Source of the DNA: an uncultured Alphaproteobacteria bacterium
Lineage (GTDB): Bacteria; Pseudomonadota; Alphaproteobacteria; HIMB59; GCA-002718135
DNA: 64,000 bases
Reading direction: 5' to 3'
Assembly (NCBI GenBank): GCA_902570155.1
Contig: CACFXU010000001.1
Span: 105,360 to 169,359, forward strand
The notes beneath the pieces are model-generated. The model ran no database searches. It saw nothing but the letters and a program-made list of their open reading frames with translations, and was not told the origin of the DNA. Positions 26,689-35,099 of this stretch are shown in pieces. Numbering within the stretch: the stretch's first letter is position 1; each line of letters starts with the position of its first letter. Position numbers and translations under genes: made by a program.

Positions 26689-27288
26689 ATGAAAAAAAAT
26701 TATTTAATTATCTTTGTTTTTAGTATTATTGTTTCGATCTCCTCTATTCTTAAAGCAGAAGATATTTCTCTTGGTGTTGACTTAGGTTTTGGTTTTATTG
26801 ATATTGGTGCAGACGATACTGCGCAAACAATTGCTAATATATCTGGCTCTACAGTAACAGCATCATATGATACAGGAGCTTGGTTTGGAAGAATATATGG
26901 CGAATACAAAATAGCTGATGGTACATACTTGGATATAGGTCTCTTTCAAACTGGAGATGTTACAGCAAAGTATACTTTGTCAGGCGCTACAGCAAGTGAA
27001 AGCTATTCAGCAAACGGAGTAGATGTATCTGCAGTAATAAAAGAAAACGACACTGAAGGACTCTTTGTTAAAGGAGGAATACACTCAAGTACTATTGATG
27101 GTAATGCAAATGTTACAATTAGTGGTACAACCTATGCTGCTCAAGCGACTGCTTCGGGAACAGGCTTTTTAGTTGGGGGCGGCTATGATTATGCTGATGG
27201 ACAAAGAGCTGGTATTACTTATTATTCAAATTTAGGTGGAGACTCAGCGGCTGATATGTGGCTTATCTACTATGGGTTTTTATTCTAA
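26689..27288 (+). CDS. Outer-membrane beta-barrel-like protein
   Basis: A 199-residue exported protein with a signal peptide (KKNYLIIFVFSIIVSISS...KAED, cut near residue 24). The mature part is rich in Gly, Ala, Ser, Thr and Tyr in alternating patterns typical of beta-barrel strands: ISLGVDLGFGFIDIG, WFGRIYGEYKI, GTYLDIGLFQTGDV, GLFVKGGIHSS, GFLVGGGYDY and RAGITYYSNLGG. It ends MWLIYYGFLF with a terminal Phe, the outer-membrane assembly signal. It resembles small eight-stranded OmpA/OmpW-like barrels. It overlaps the following subtilisin gene by 17 bases, so the two are probably made together. Function is unknown. Confidence 0.68.
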   Translation: MKKNYLIIFVFSIIVSISSILKAEDISLGVDLGFGFIDIGADDTAQTIANISGSTVTASYDTGAWFGRIYGEYKIADGTYLDIGLFQTGDVTAKYTLSGATASESYSANGVDVSAVIKENDTEGLFVKGGIHSSTIDGNANVTISGTTYAAQATASGTGFLVGGGYDYADGQRAGITYYSNLGGDSAADMWLIYYGFLF

Positions 27289-29491
27289 AATATATTTTAT
27301 TTTACTCACAACTTGCTTTTTAGCAAGTTGTGCCGGAGGCGGCGGAGGTGGTGGCAACAGCTCAAGTAGCAATGTTTCGACTAGCTGCACAACATCAACT
27401 TCAAGTTATTGTACTTCTGAATTAAACAGACAATACGGTCTTGTTACTACAAAAGCTTATGCTGCTTATGACAGGGGTTATAACGGAGATGGAACGAAAG
27501 TTGCAGTTTTAGATGGTGGTTTTGACACAGGACACTCTGATTTAGATGGAAATATTATTACTGGATATGATGAAGAAGATGATAACAATACACCAAATGC
27601 AGACTCACACAATTCTACAATGGGTGGCCATGGCACTCATGTTGCAGGAATAATTGCAGCTGAAAAAAATAATTCAGGAATGCATGGAGTTGCATACAAT
27701 GCTTCAATTATGCCAATAAAAGTATTTAAAGACAATGGAAGTTTTGTTTCCGGAGGCATAAATAATTCAATAGATTATGCAACAGACAACGGTGCTATTG
27801 CTTTAAACAATAGTTGGGGATCATATAGGCAAGTCAATGCAACATGTGGAGGAGTTAGTTGTTATACATATGCACCTGCAGAAAGTACCACAGGTGGTTT
27901 TACAGCTGCTGAAAGAACTGCATGGGCAAGTGTTGCAACAGATAATAATGTAGTTGTGTTTGCTGCTGGAAATGATGGAAATAATTCAGCAACTGGCGAA
28001 ATGCCTTTTTATTACACTGCAAATAATGTTTTATACGGAAAATATAATCCAAGTACTCTTGTTAATTCTGGAATTTTAACTTATTCAAATAGATCTTCAG
28101 CTGAGGCGCAGTATGGGGTCAACGCTTCTGCAGTAGCAGAAAACTGGATTAATGTTGTTGCAGTAGATAACACAAATACTATCACAAGTTTTAGTAATGG
28201 TTGTGGAAACACAAAAGCGTATTGTATTGCTGCTCCTGGTAAAGATATCAACTCAACGCTGCCTACAGATCTGGACTCAGATGGATTTGGCACAGCAAGT
28301 GGAACTTCAATGGCAGCTCCACATGTAGCCGCTGCAATTGCAATTCTTAAAGATGAATATCCTAATTTGACCGGTGCACAGATCGTTGATCTACTTTTAG
28401 ATAATGCAACAGACTTAGGTGCCTCTGGTATTGATGAAGTCTATGGTGTAGGCCTTTTAAATTTAGATGCTGCAACAAAACCTTCTGGTGTAATGAGTTT
28501 TGCAATTAGTGATAGAAATAACAATTTAATCAAAAACGATATAGGTAATTCTCAAATTAATTTTTCTAATTTGTTTTCTAAAAACCTATTTGAAGAAAAA
28601 AATTTCTTAGGTGTTGTTGATGAATACAACAGAGTTTATAGCTTAAAGTTAAATGATCATGCTAATTTTCTAGATAATGAAAAAAATATACAAGACAAAT
28701 TATTTTTAAAAACACATAAGGCAAATGTAAATAAAGCAAAATTAGGTTTTAATACTTCATTAGAGACTATTAAATATAATAAGAACGATTTTGTTTCATA
28801 TAGAAGTTTTAAATTTAGAAATAGTAAAAATCCATACCATGATTTTGTTTCTAATGAATATGATAAACTGTATTTTTACAATGATTTAACAAAAACAAAT
28901 TTAGTTATTCCATCTAATCATGCAAGAGATAATCTAAATTATTTAATTTCATATCAACACGAATTTAATAAAAATAATAAATTAAACATTGGTTATTTAA
29001 GTGAACAAAGCAGATTTTTAGGATCTCATGGTATTGGAGTTTTTGAAAATAAACCAAACACAAAAACTTATTTTCTAGATTACGAAGGTAGATACAACAT
29101 AGGTAGCATCAATTTTCTATCTGATATTTCAATAGGTAATACAGAAGTAGATTTTTTAAAATCCAATTTTATAAAAAACAGAAGACTTACATCTTCAGAA
29201 TATTCTTTAGGAATAAATAAAAATTTTGAAAATATTAAATTAAAATCTATATTAGGTTTTATGCAGCCTCTATCTATTGTAGACGGTAGCCTAATCATAA
29301 ACACAGTTTCTGGGTATGGATCGCAGGGTGATTATGTTAATAGATCTCAAGAAATTAATTTAACAAATCCAGAGAACTATATATATTTTAATAATTACAA
29401 ATTTTTTAATGAAAATAGTTTTGTTGGCCTAGACTTAAAAGCAAATGAAAAAACTTACGATATCTTTGCAAGCTATACGTTTAAATTTTAG
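27272..29491 (+). CDS. Lipid-anchored subtilisin-like serine protease with possible autotransporter C-terminus
   Basis: From ATG 27272 the protein has 739 residues: a lipoprotein signal with lipobox LASC (Cys20), a Gly/Ser linker (GGGGGGG then SSSS) and an S8 peptidase domain (about 50-415). Catalytic residues are Asp81 (VAVLDGGFD), His120 (GGHGTHVAG) and Ser346 (GTSMAAPH), with oxyanion Asn234 (AAGND). The roughly 280-residue C-terminal part has alternating strands and ends FASYTFKF, terminal Phe, as in outer-membrane barrels. Lipobox plus subtilisin plus barrel resembles NalP/SphB1 surface maturation proteases, but the barrel is short and only suggested. The longer reading frame upstream is less likely because it lacks a signal peptide start. 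Confidence 0.75.
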   Translation: MGFYSKIYFILLTTCFLASCAGGGGGGGNSSSSNVSTSCTTSTSSYCTSELNRQYGLVTTKAYAAYDRGYNGDGTKVAVLDGGFDTGHSDLDGNIITGYDEEDDNNTPNADSHNSTMGGHGTHVAGIIAAEKNNSGMHGVAYNASIMPIKVFKDNGSFVSGGINNSIDYATDNGAIALNNSWGSYRQVNATCGGVSCYTYAPAESTTGGFTAAERTAWASVATDNNVVVFAAGNDGNNSATGEMPFYYTANNVLYGKYNPSTLVNSGILTYSNRSSAEAQYGVNASAVAENWINVVAVDNTNTITSFSNGCGNTKAYCIAAPGKDINSTLPTDLDSDGFGTASGTSMAAPHVAAAIAILKDEYPNLTGAQIVDLLLDNATDLGASGIDEVYGVGLLNLDAATKPSGVMSFAISDRNNNLIKNDIGNSQINFSNLFSKNLFEEKNFLGVVDEYNRVYSLKLNDHANFLDNEKNIQDKLFLKTHKANVNKAKLGFNTSLETIKYNKNDFVSYRSFKFRNSKNPYHDFVSNEYDKLYFYNDLTKTNLVIPSNHARDNLNYLISYQHEFNKNNKLNIGYLSEQSRFLGSHGIGVFENKPNTKTYFLDYEGRYNIGSINFLSDISIGNTEVDFLKSNFIKNRRLTSSEYSLGINKNFENIKLKSILGFMQPLSIVDGSLIINTVSGYGSQGDYVNRSQEINLTNPENYIYFNNYKFFNENSFVGLDLKANEKTYDIFASYTFKF

Positions 29492-29729
29492 TAAATATTT
29501 ATTACTAACATTTATACTTTTATTATCGTGTAATTCCCATTATGTCGGAGCGCCTGACTATTTAGACTTAAACGAAGATATAAGAATAATTAAACTTGAA
29601 AAGAATATAAGCGGTTGTACTATGTATAAGCCAATTTCAAAATCAGAAAAACCAGTTCCAGCAGTTATTTATTATATAGATAAAGATTTAAATGTTAGTT
29701 TTGATTCAAAAAAAGAAGATTGCATATAA
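29445..29729 (+). CDS. Small predicted lipoprotein overlapping the subtilisin gene
   Basis: A 94-residue protein starting 47 bases before the end of the subtilisin gene in another frame. It has a basic N-region (MKK, R12, K17), a hydrophobic stretch and a lipobox LLLSC (Cys29), giving a 66-residue mature lipoprotein with two further cysteines (ISGCTMY and the near-terminal DCI). I do not recognise the family. The overlap implies expression with the protease; it could be a chaperone, inhibitor or accessory of it, but this is inference from position only. Confidence 0.55.
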   Translation: MKKLTISLQAIRLNFSKYLLLTFILLLSCNSHYVGAPDYLDLNEDIRIIKLEKNISGCTMYKPISKSEKPVPAVIYYIDKDLNVSFDSKKEDCI

Positions 29730-29748
29730 ATTCAAAATCACAATTTTA

Positions 29749-30195
29749 TTATTTTATATTTAAATTTTTTTTAATTCTATAATATAAATTTTCTTTAAGA
29801 TCAGAGTGTAGAAAATGAGCAACTTCAGTTTCTTTGTCAGACTGTCTAACCAGAAGCGTAGATTTGTTCTTGTATCTTGTGAACAAAAATTTTGACCAAT
29901 AAGTATTAAATTTAGATGAGTGTAAGAGTCTATCGCCTTTAAATTTATTAATTGATATTTCTTCATTATTTATTTTAATTTCATCTCTAATATTTTTATC
30001 TTTAAAATATAATTTTAATAAATAAAAAATAACTAAATATTCTATTCCTAAAAAAACTGTTACCGGCCATGCTCCTTGAATAATTAAAAAAATAGAGAAT
30101 AATGAAATCCAACTAATAAAAATTATTCCTAAAAACAGAAAGACAGATTTAGAACAGCTTTGATAAGGTTTTATATTTTCATTTAATGAATTCAT
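29749..30195 (-). CDS. DUF2244 membrane protein
   Basis: A 148-residue protein with two adjacent membrane segments (about 20-40 and 48-65). The connecting GAWPVTVFLGIEYLVIFYLLK is the family signature (GaWPV.pF.GlE), followed by a soluble C-terminal part resembling a small beta domain (ISINKFKGDRLLHSSKFNTYWSKF). DUF2244 proteins are found widely in alphaproteobacteria, often near respiratory genes; their role is not known. It diverges from the pyruvate carboxylase gene. Confidence 0.72.
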   Translation of the reverse strand: MNSLNENIKPYQSCSKSVFLFLGIIFISWISLFSIFLIIQGAWPVTVFLGIEYLVIFYLLKLYFKDKNIRDEIKINNEEISINKFKGDRLLHSSKFNTYWSKFLFTRYKNKSTLLVRQSDKETEVAHFLHSDLKENLYYRIKKNLNIK

Positions 30196-30407
30196 AATTC
30201 GACATTAATATAAAATAACCTTTTTGATAAAGGGACATAAGTGCACAGACATTAAATCGATAATTTGCAGTTTATTATCAATTTATAATTGCTTCCAAAT
30301 CCTAAAAAATGGATAAATTCCTTTGATCTCTTGCTAATTTCGTAAGGAACATATAGATGCATCCCCGAAAAAATATTAAGTAACAATCCTTATTTAATGG
30401 TGGCTTG
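30196..30407. other. Divergent intergenic region before pyruvate carboxylase
   Basis: A 212-base spacer between the DUF2244 gene and pyc. It contains a short hairpin CCTTT-TTGAT-AAAGG around 30219-30234 and the sequence TCGTAAGGAACAT near 30350. No tRNA, riboswitch fold or convincing small ORF is recognised. It presumably holds both promoters. Confidence 0.4.
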
Positions 30408-33400
30408 ATGAAAAAGATTAGTAAAATTTTAGCAGCAAACAGAAGTGAAATTGCTATTCGAATTTTCAGAGCTGCCGAAGAGGCTGGTATTAAAACAGCT
30501 GCTATTTATTCTAAAGAAGATCGTTTTGCCATTCACCGATTTAAAACAGATGAAAGTTATTTAGTTGGTGAAGGTAAAGGTCCAATTCAAGCATATTTGG
30601 ACATAGACTCGATTATTAAAATTGCTAAAGATGCAAAGGTTGATGCTATCCATCCAGGCTATGGTTTTTTATCTGAGAGTCCTGAACTCGCTGAGCAGTG
30701 TGAAAAAAATGACATAACATTTATTGGACCTAGTAAAGAAATACTAAAAAGATTTGGAAATAAAACTGAAGCTAAAAAAGTTGCGGAAGAAGCAAAGGTA
30801 GGCACCGTTCCGTCTGTTCTTGTAACAAAAGAAAATTTAAAAAGTGTTGAAAAAGAAGTTGAGAAAATTGGTTACCCAGTAATTGTTAAAGCTAGTTGGG
30901 GTGGCGGCGGTAGAGGAATGCGTGTTGTTAGATCAAGCAATGAATTAATAGATCAAATTACAACTGCTCAAAGCGAGTCACTTAAAGCTTTTGGAAAAGA
31001 TGAAGTATTTATAGAAAAATTTTTAGAAGATGCTGCCCACATAGAAGTTCAAATTTTAGGTGACAAACACGGAAATATCATACATCTTTTTGAAAGAGAT
31101 TGTTCTCTTCAAAGAAGGCATCAAAAGATTATTGAAAGAGCACCTGCACATTTTCTTGAAAATAAAACTCGAGAAGAAATTTGTAACGCTGCAATTAAAA
31201 TTGCAAAACAAGTTAAATACTTTGGTGCAGGAACCGTTGAATTTTTGTTTGATAAAAATTCTGGCGAATTTTATTTCATTGAAGTTAACCCAAGAATTCA
31301 AGTTGAACATACAGTAACAGAAGAAGTAACTGGTATCGATATTGTAAAAGCCCAAATTAAAATTGCAGAAGGTAAAAAAATTGGAAGTCACCCTGCACTT
31401 CCGAAACAAGAAGAAATACACCTAAATGGCTTTGCTATTCAATGTAGAGTCACTACTGAAGATCCGCTAAATAATTTTATGCCCGATTATGGGAAGATCA
31501 TGACTTACAGATCTGCAGCTGGTTTTGGAGTTAGATTAGATGCAGCAAATGCTTCTTCAGGTTCGATCATCACACCGTATTATGATTCTTTACTTGTAAA
31601 AGTAACAACTTGGGCCAAGCATCAAGAAGACTGCATTAAAAGAATGGATAGGGCTTTGCGAGAATTTAGAATTAGAGGTGTTAAAACAAATTTAGTCTTT
31701 CTAGAATCTCTTATTAACAATAAAGATTTCCTTGAAGGAAATTACAATACAAATTTTGTTGATACTAAAAAAGAGCTTTATGCTTATAATCCACAAAAAG
31801 ATCGAGCATCAAAAATTGTATCTTATCTTGGAAATATAATTGTAAATGGACACAATGATATATCTGGAAGAGTTAGCAGCAATTCGACTGTAGAAGTTCA
31901 AATACCTATTTCAAATATTAAAAGTGAAAAAAATAATTATGTAAAGGACTTGCAAACTTTAGGGCCAGAAAAATTTGTAAAAAAAATAAAAGAAATACCC
32001 TACACCCTCATTACTGACACAACGATGCGTGATGCACACCAATCACTTCTTGCTACTAGAATGAGAACTGATGACCTTATTAATATTGCTGAATATTATA
32101 GTGAAAGTCTAAGCAATTTATTTTCATTAGAATGTTGGGGTGGAGCAACTTTTGATACATCGATGCGTTTTTTAAAAGAGGATCCTTGGGATAGATTAGC
32201 AAGATTAAACAAAAGGGCGCCTAACCTTCTTAAACAAATGCTCTTTAGAGGTTCTAATGCTGTTGGATATAAAAATTATCCAGATAACGTTGTTAAACAT
32301 TTCATTCAACAATCAGCTCAATCTGGAATTGATGTATTCCGAGTTTTTGATTCATTAAACTTAATTGATAATATGCGTGTTGCAATTGATGAAGTACGCA
32401 ATCAAAATAAAATTTGTGAAGGAACTATCTGTTATACAAATGATGTAACTGATCCAAATGAGAAAAAATATACATTAAATTATTATATTGATCTTGTTAA
32501 TGATTTAGAAAAAGCAGGAGCACATATTATCGCCATTAAAGATATGGCGGGATTAGCAAAACCTAATGCTATAAAAAAATTAGTTAACGAAATCAAACAA
32601 ACAACAGATCTTCCAATTCATTTTCATACTCACGATACATCCGGTACTTCATCTGCTTCAGTTCTAGCTGCTATAGAAGAGAAAGTAGATATCGTAGATC
32701 TTGCAATTGACTCAATGAGTGGGTTAACATCACAACCTGCACTTGGCTCTATCGTATCTATAATGAAACAAAACCATCAAGACCCAAAACTTAACGAAGA
32801 GGCTATAAGAACACTATCTTTATATTGGGAACAAGTTCGTCAAAATTATCATGCATTTGAAACTGATTTTAAAGGTGGAAGTTCTGATGTTTATCTTCAC
32901 CAAATGCCTGGTGGGCAGTTTACTAATTTAAAAGAACAAGCTAGATCTTTAGGAATTACAACCGATAAATGGGGAATGGTTGCTAATAAATATGCAGAGG
33001 TAAACCAACTTTTTGGTGATATTGTTAAAGTTACACCTTCTTCTAAAATTGTTGGTGATATGGCTCTTTATATGATTGCCAACGATTTATCGAAAGAAGA
33101 TGTATTAGATCCAAAAAAAGAAATTTCTTTTCCTGCTTCAGTTATTGAATTCTTTAAAGGGGAAATTGGTATACCACATGGAGGCTTTCCAAAAGAACTA
33201 CAAAAGAAAGTTCTTGGAGACACAAAACCCCTTACAAAAAGACCAGGAGAAGTTTTAGAATCAGTTGATTTAGATAAAGAGCTCAAAAACTTAGAAGGTG
33301 AAATAGGAATGACAGTTAGTCAAACACATCTAGCGTCATACCTAATGTACCCTAAAGTTTTCAAAGATTACATTGATCACTTTAAGGAGTTTAGTGATAC

Positions 33401-33848
33401 ATCAATTCTATCAACTGAGTTGTTTTTCTATGGCCCTCAACAAGATAAAGAATACACGATAGAAATTGATAAAGGAAAAAACCTTATCTTAAGATATTTA
33501 GCGAAAAGCGAAGTTAATAGTAATGGAAAGTGCTCCGTGTTTTTTGAAATTAACGGACAACCAAGAACAATAGATATAGAAAATAAAGAGTTTTCAAAAA
33601 ATATAACACAAAGAGCAAAAGCAGATGATAATAATTTGGATCATGTCGGATCTCCTTTGCCGGGTCAAGTTGCTAAAATATTTGTTCAATCAGGTAGTAA
33701 AGTAATAAAAGGTGATAAGTTGCTAGTGATCGAAGCCATGAAAATGGAAACCACTATTAATGCTGATAAAAGTGGGACTATCAAATCAATTAATGTTGCA
33801 TCCGGTGATAATGTGGAAACAAAAGACTTGCTTGTCGAGATCAGCTAG
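30408..33848 (+). CDS. pyc: Pyruvate carboxylase
   Basis: Pyruvate carboxylase makes oxaloacetate from pyruvate and bicarbonate, refilling the TCA cycle. The roughly 1146-residue single chain has an N-terminal biotin carboxylase (ILAANRSEIAIRI, GGGGRGMRVV, EFLFDKNSGEFYFIEVNPRIQVEHTV split across the domain), a central carboxyltransferase (LITDTTMRDAHQSLLATRMR, FHTHDTSG) and a C-terminal biotinyl domain with EAMKMET carrying the biotinylated Lys. The frame opens with TTG then ATG; the ATG at 30408 is preferred. It ends eight bases into a convergent lipoprotein gene. Confidence 0.97.
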   Translation: MKKISKILAANRSEIAIRIFRAAEEAGIKTAAIYSKEDRFAIHRFKTDESYLVGEGKGPIQAYLDIDSIIKIAKDAKVDAIHPGYGFLSESPELAEQCEKNDITFIGPSKEILKRFGNKTEAKKVAEEAKVGTVPSVLVTKENLKSVEKEVEKIGYPVIVKASWGGGGRGMRVVRSSNELIDQITTAQSESLKAFGKDEVFIEKFLEDAAHIEVQILGDKHGNIIHLFERDCSLQRRHQKIIERAPAHFLENKTREEICNAAIKIAKQVKYFGAGTVEFLFDKNSGEFYFIEVNPRIQVEHTVTEEVTGIDIVKAQIKIAEGKKIGSHPALPKQEEIHLNGFAIQCRVTTEDPLNNFMPDYGKIMTYRSAAGFGVRLDAANASSGSIITPYYDSLLVKVTTWAKHQEDCIKRMDRALREFRIRGVKTNLVFLESLINNKDFLEGNYNTNFVDTKKELYAYNPQKDRASKIVSYLGNIIVNGHNDISGRVSSNSTVEVQIPISNIKSEKNNYVKDLQTLGPEKFVKKIKEIPYTLITDTTMRDAHQSLLATRMRTDDLINIAEYYSESLSNLFSLECWGGATFDTSMRFLKEDPWDRLARLNKRAPNLLKQMLFRGSNAVGYKNYPDNVVKHFIQQSAQSGIDVFRVFDSLNLIDNMRVAIDEVRNQNKICEGTICYTNDVTDPNEKKYTLNYYIDLVNDLEKAGAHIIAIKDMAGLAKPNAIKKLVNEIKQTTDLPIHFHTHDTSGTSSASVLAAIEEKVDIVDLAIDSMSGLTSQPALGSIVSIMKQNHQDPKLNEEAIRTLSLYWEQVRQNYHAFETDFKGGSSDVYLHQMPGGQFTNLKEQARSLGITTDKWGMVANKYAEVNQLFGDIVKVTPSSKIVGDMALYMIANDLSKEDVLDPKKEISFPASVIEFFKGEIGIPHGGFPKELQKKVLGDTKPLTKRPGEVLESVDLDKELKNLEGEIGMTVSQTHLASYLMYPKVFKDYIDHFKEFSDTSILSTELFFYGPQQDKEYTIEIDKGKNLILRYLAKSEVNSNGKCSVFFEINGQPRTIDIENKEFSKNITQRAKADDNNLDHVGSPLPGQVAKIFVQSGSKVIKGDKLLVIEAMKMETTINADKSGTIKSINVASGDNVETKDLLVEIS

Positions 33849-34326
33849 CAAAGTTATATTCTTTGTAACACTCTTCTATCGAGTTCTTTGTATTTATAAG
33901 CTCTCCTAAAAAATCTCGAAATTCAAAATATTCTACCCTCTTAATATTTGAGTTAATATTAAAGAAGATAAACAATCTACATGAACTACTATCATATCGC
34001 ATCATATGCACTGAGCCATCAGATCGTGCTAAATTAGGCTGTCCCAGTTTTTGTTTTATCTCAGCAAGTTTTTTTCCCATGAAATTTACTTCTGCGATTT
34101 TTTGCTGCTCCTTAACTATAGTTTTTTCCTCTTCTTTTTCTTCAGTGATAATTTGTTGCTCTTCAACAATAGTTTTATCTTCAATAATTTCTGGCTCTTT
34201 TTTTGTGATAGTTTCCTCAACTTTATCTTTTACAACCGCCCCAACTTTAACAACTTCTCTTCCGACTTCAATAGTCGTACAGCTAGATAAAAACACTAAT
34301 GTTAAAAAATAAATTGATAACCGCAT
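33841..34326 (-). CDS. Predicted lipoprotein with acidic repeat linker
   Basis: A 161-residue lipoprotein: signal peptide ending in lipobox LSSC (Cys16), then a Glu/Lys/Ile-rich, probably helical linker containing a repeated TIVxEQQxI unit (about 53-60 and 69-76), and a C-terminal domain with GKKLAEIKQKLGQPNLARSDG and SSCRLFIFFN. The latter resembles the SmpA/OmlA-like start GxxxxxxxxxLGxP, often found in envelope proteins, but I would not assign a function. It shares its last eight bases with pyc and diverges from upp. Confidence 0.62.
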   Translation of the reverse strand: MRLSIYFLTLVFLSSCTTIEVGREVVKVGAVVKDKVEETITKKEPEIIEDKTIVEEQQIITEEKEEEKTIVKEQQKIAEVNFMGKKLAEIKQKLGQPNLARSDGSVHMMRYDSSSCRLFIFFNINSNIKRVEYFEFRDFLGELINTKNSIEECYKEYNFAS

Positions 34327-34350
34327 TGCTCTTAGTGAGATTTCTATATA

Positions 34351-34370
34351 TGTAATCGCATATGATTACA
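34351..34370 (+). promoter_or_regulatory. Inverted repeat spanning the upp start codon
   Basis: TGTAATC (34351-34357) and GATTACA (34364-34370) are perfect 7-base arms around a 6-base centre. The upp ATG (34362-34364) lies inside the element. It could be an operator for a dimeric repressor or an RNA hairpin hiding the start codon. The gap to the divergent lipoprotein gene is only 35 bases. Confidence 0.45.
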
Positions 34371-34982
34371 GTAATTAAATCACCATTCGTTCAATACAAA
34401 TTAACAATTTTACGAAATAAAAAAACATCCAACACTGTTTTTAGACAAACTATGAATGAAATAAGCTACCTTATCGCTTCTGATGTTCTTCAATATGTTC
34501 CCTTTAAAAAACAAACAATTGAAACACCTCTAAAAAAAATGAGTGGTACAGCCTTGGGTCAACCCATCATTTTGGTTCCAATTTTACGTGCTGGTTTAGG
34601 GTTACTTGAAGGGTTTGCAAAGTTTTTACCAGAAGCTGAAAAAGGCCACATAGGTTTATACCGCGACGAACAAACTTATGAACCTGTAGAATACCTCTTT
34701 AAGCTTCCAAGAGTTAAAAATAAAAAAGTGTTAATTCTAGACCCAATGTTAGCCACAGGCAATTCTTCTATTGCCGCTATCAACCTTATTAAAAACAAAG
34801 GCGTTAATATTAAAGATATATTTTTGGTGTCTTTGCTAGCTGCTCCTGAAGGTATAAAAAATATCCAAAAAAAGCAAAAAGGCATTCATATATTTACATG
34901 TAATATCGATGTGAAGTTGAATAAAAATAAGTTCATTGTACCGGGCTTAGGTGACGCAGGCGATAGGTACATGGGTACTTGA
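34362..34982 (+). CDS. upp: Uracil phosphoribosyltransferase
   Basis: Upp joins uracil to PRPP to give UMP, the main uracil salvage step. The 206-residue protein shows LTILRNKKTSNTVFRQTMNEI, IILVPILRAGLGLLEGF, GLYRDEQTYEPVEYLFKLP, the PRPP-binding loop ILDPMLATGNSS and the uracil-binding C-terminus VPGLGDAGDRYMGT. It is followed directly by the BMP-type nucleoside transporter, consistent with uptake and salvage of nucleobases. Confidence 0.96.
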   Translation: MITVIKSPFVQYKLTILRNKKTSNTVFRQTMNEISYLIASDVLQYVPFKKQTIETPLKKMSGTALGQPIILVPILRAGLGLLEGFAKFLPEAEKGHIGLYRDEQTYEPVEYLFKLPRVKNKKVLILDPMLATGNSSIAAINLIKNKGVNIKDIFLVSLLAAPEGIKNIQKKQKGIHIFTCNIDVKLNKNKFIVPGLGDAGDRYMGT

Positions 34983-35099
34983 AGTTATCCATAAAAAATC
35001 CTATTATTTATCCATAATCTCATTTTTTAATGCATTTTTTTATCAAGAAAATGTTATCAATGAGATATCTATAATTCATATTTAAGGGGGATTTTTGGT
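34983..35099 (+). promoter_or_regulatory. Leader region of the BMP transporter operon with repeated TTATC motifs
   Basis: The 117-base gap holds two exact copies of TTATCCATAA (34985-34994 and 35008-35017), two of TTATCAA (35040-35046 and 35054-35060), an inverted pair ATCTCATT/AATGAGAT (35017-35024 and 35059-35066), and a strong GGGGGA ribosome site before the ATG. A purine riboswitch consensus was looked for and not seen. The repeats may be regulator binding sites. Confidence 0.4.

Noticed and set aside
31056..31421. Open frame antisense to pyruvate carboxylase, rich in Phe and Cys
   Set aside because: Biased composition reflects the complement of Lys/Glu codons; no homology pattern or ribosome site is seen.
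34983..35099. Purine riboswitch before the nucleoside transporter
   Set aside because: The conserved junction and loop sequences of guanine/adenine riboswitches could not be found; only short repeats are present.
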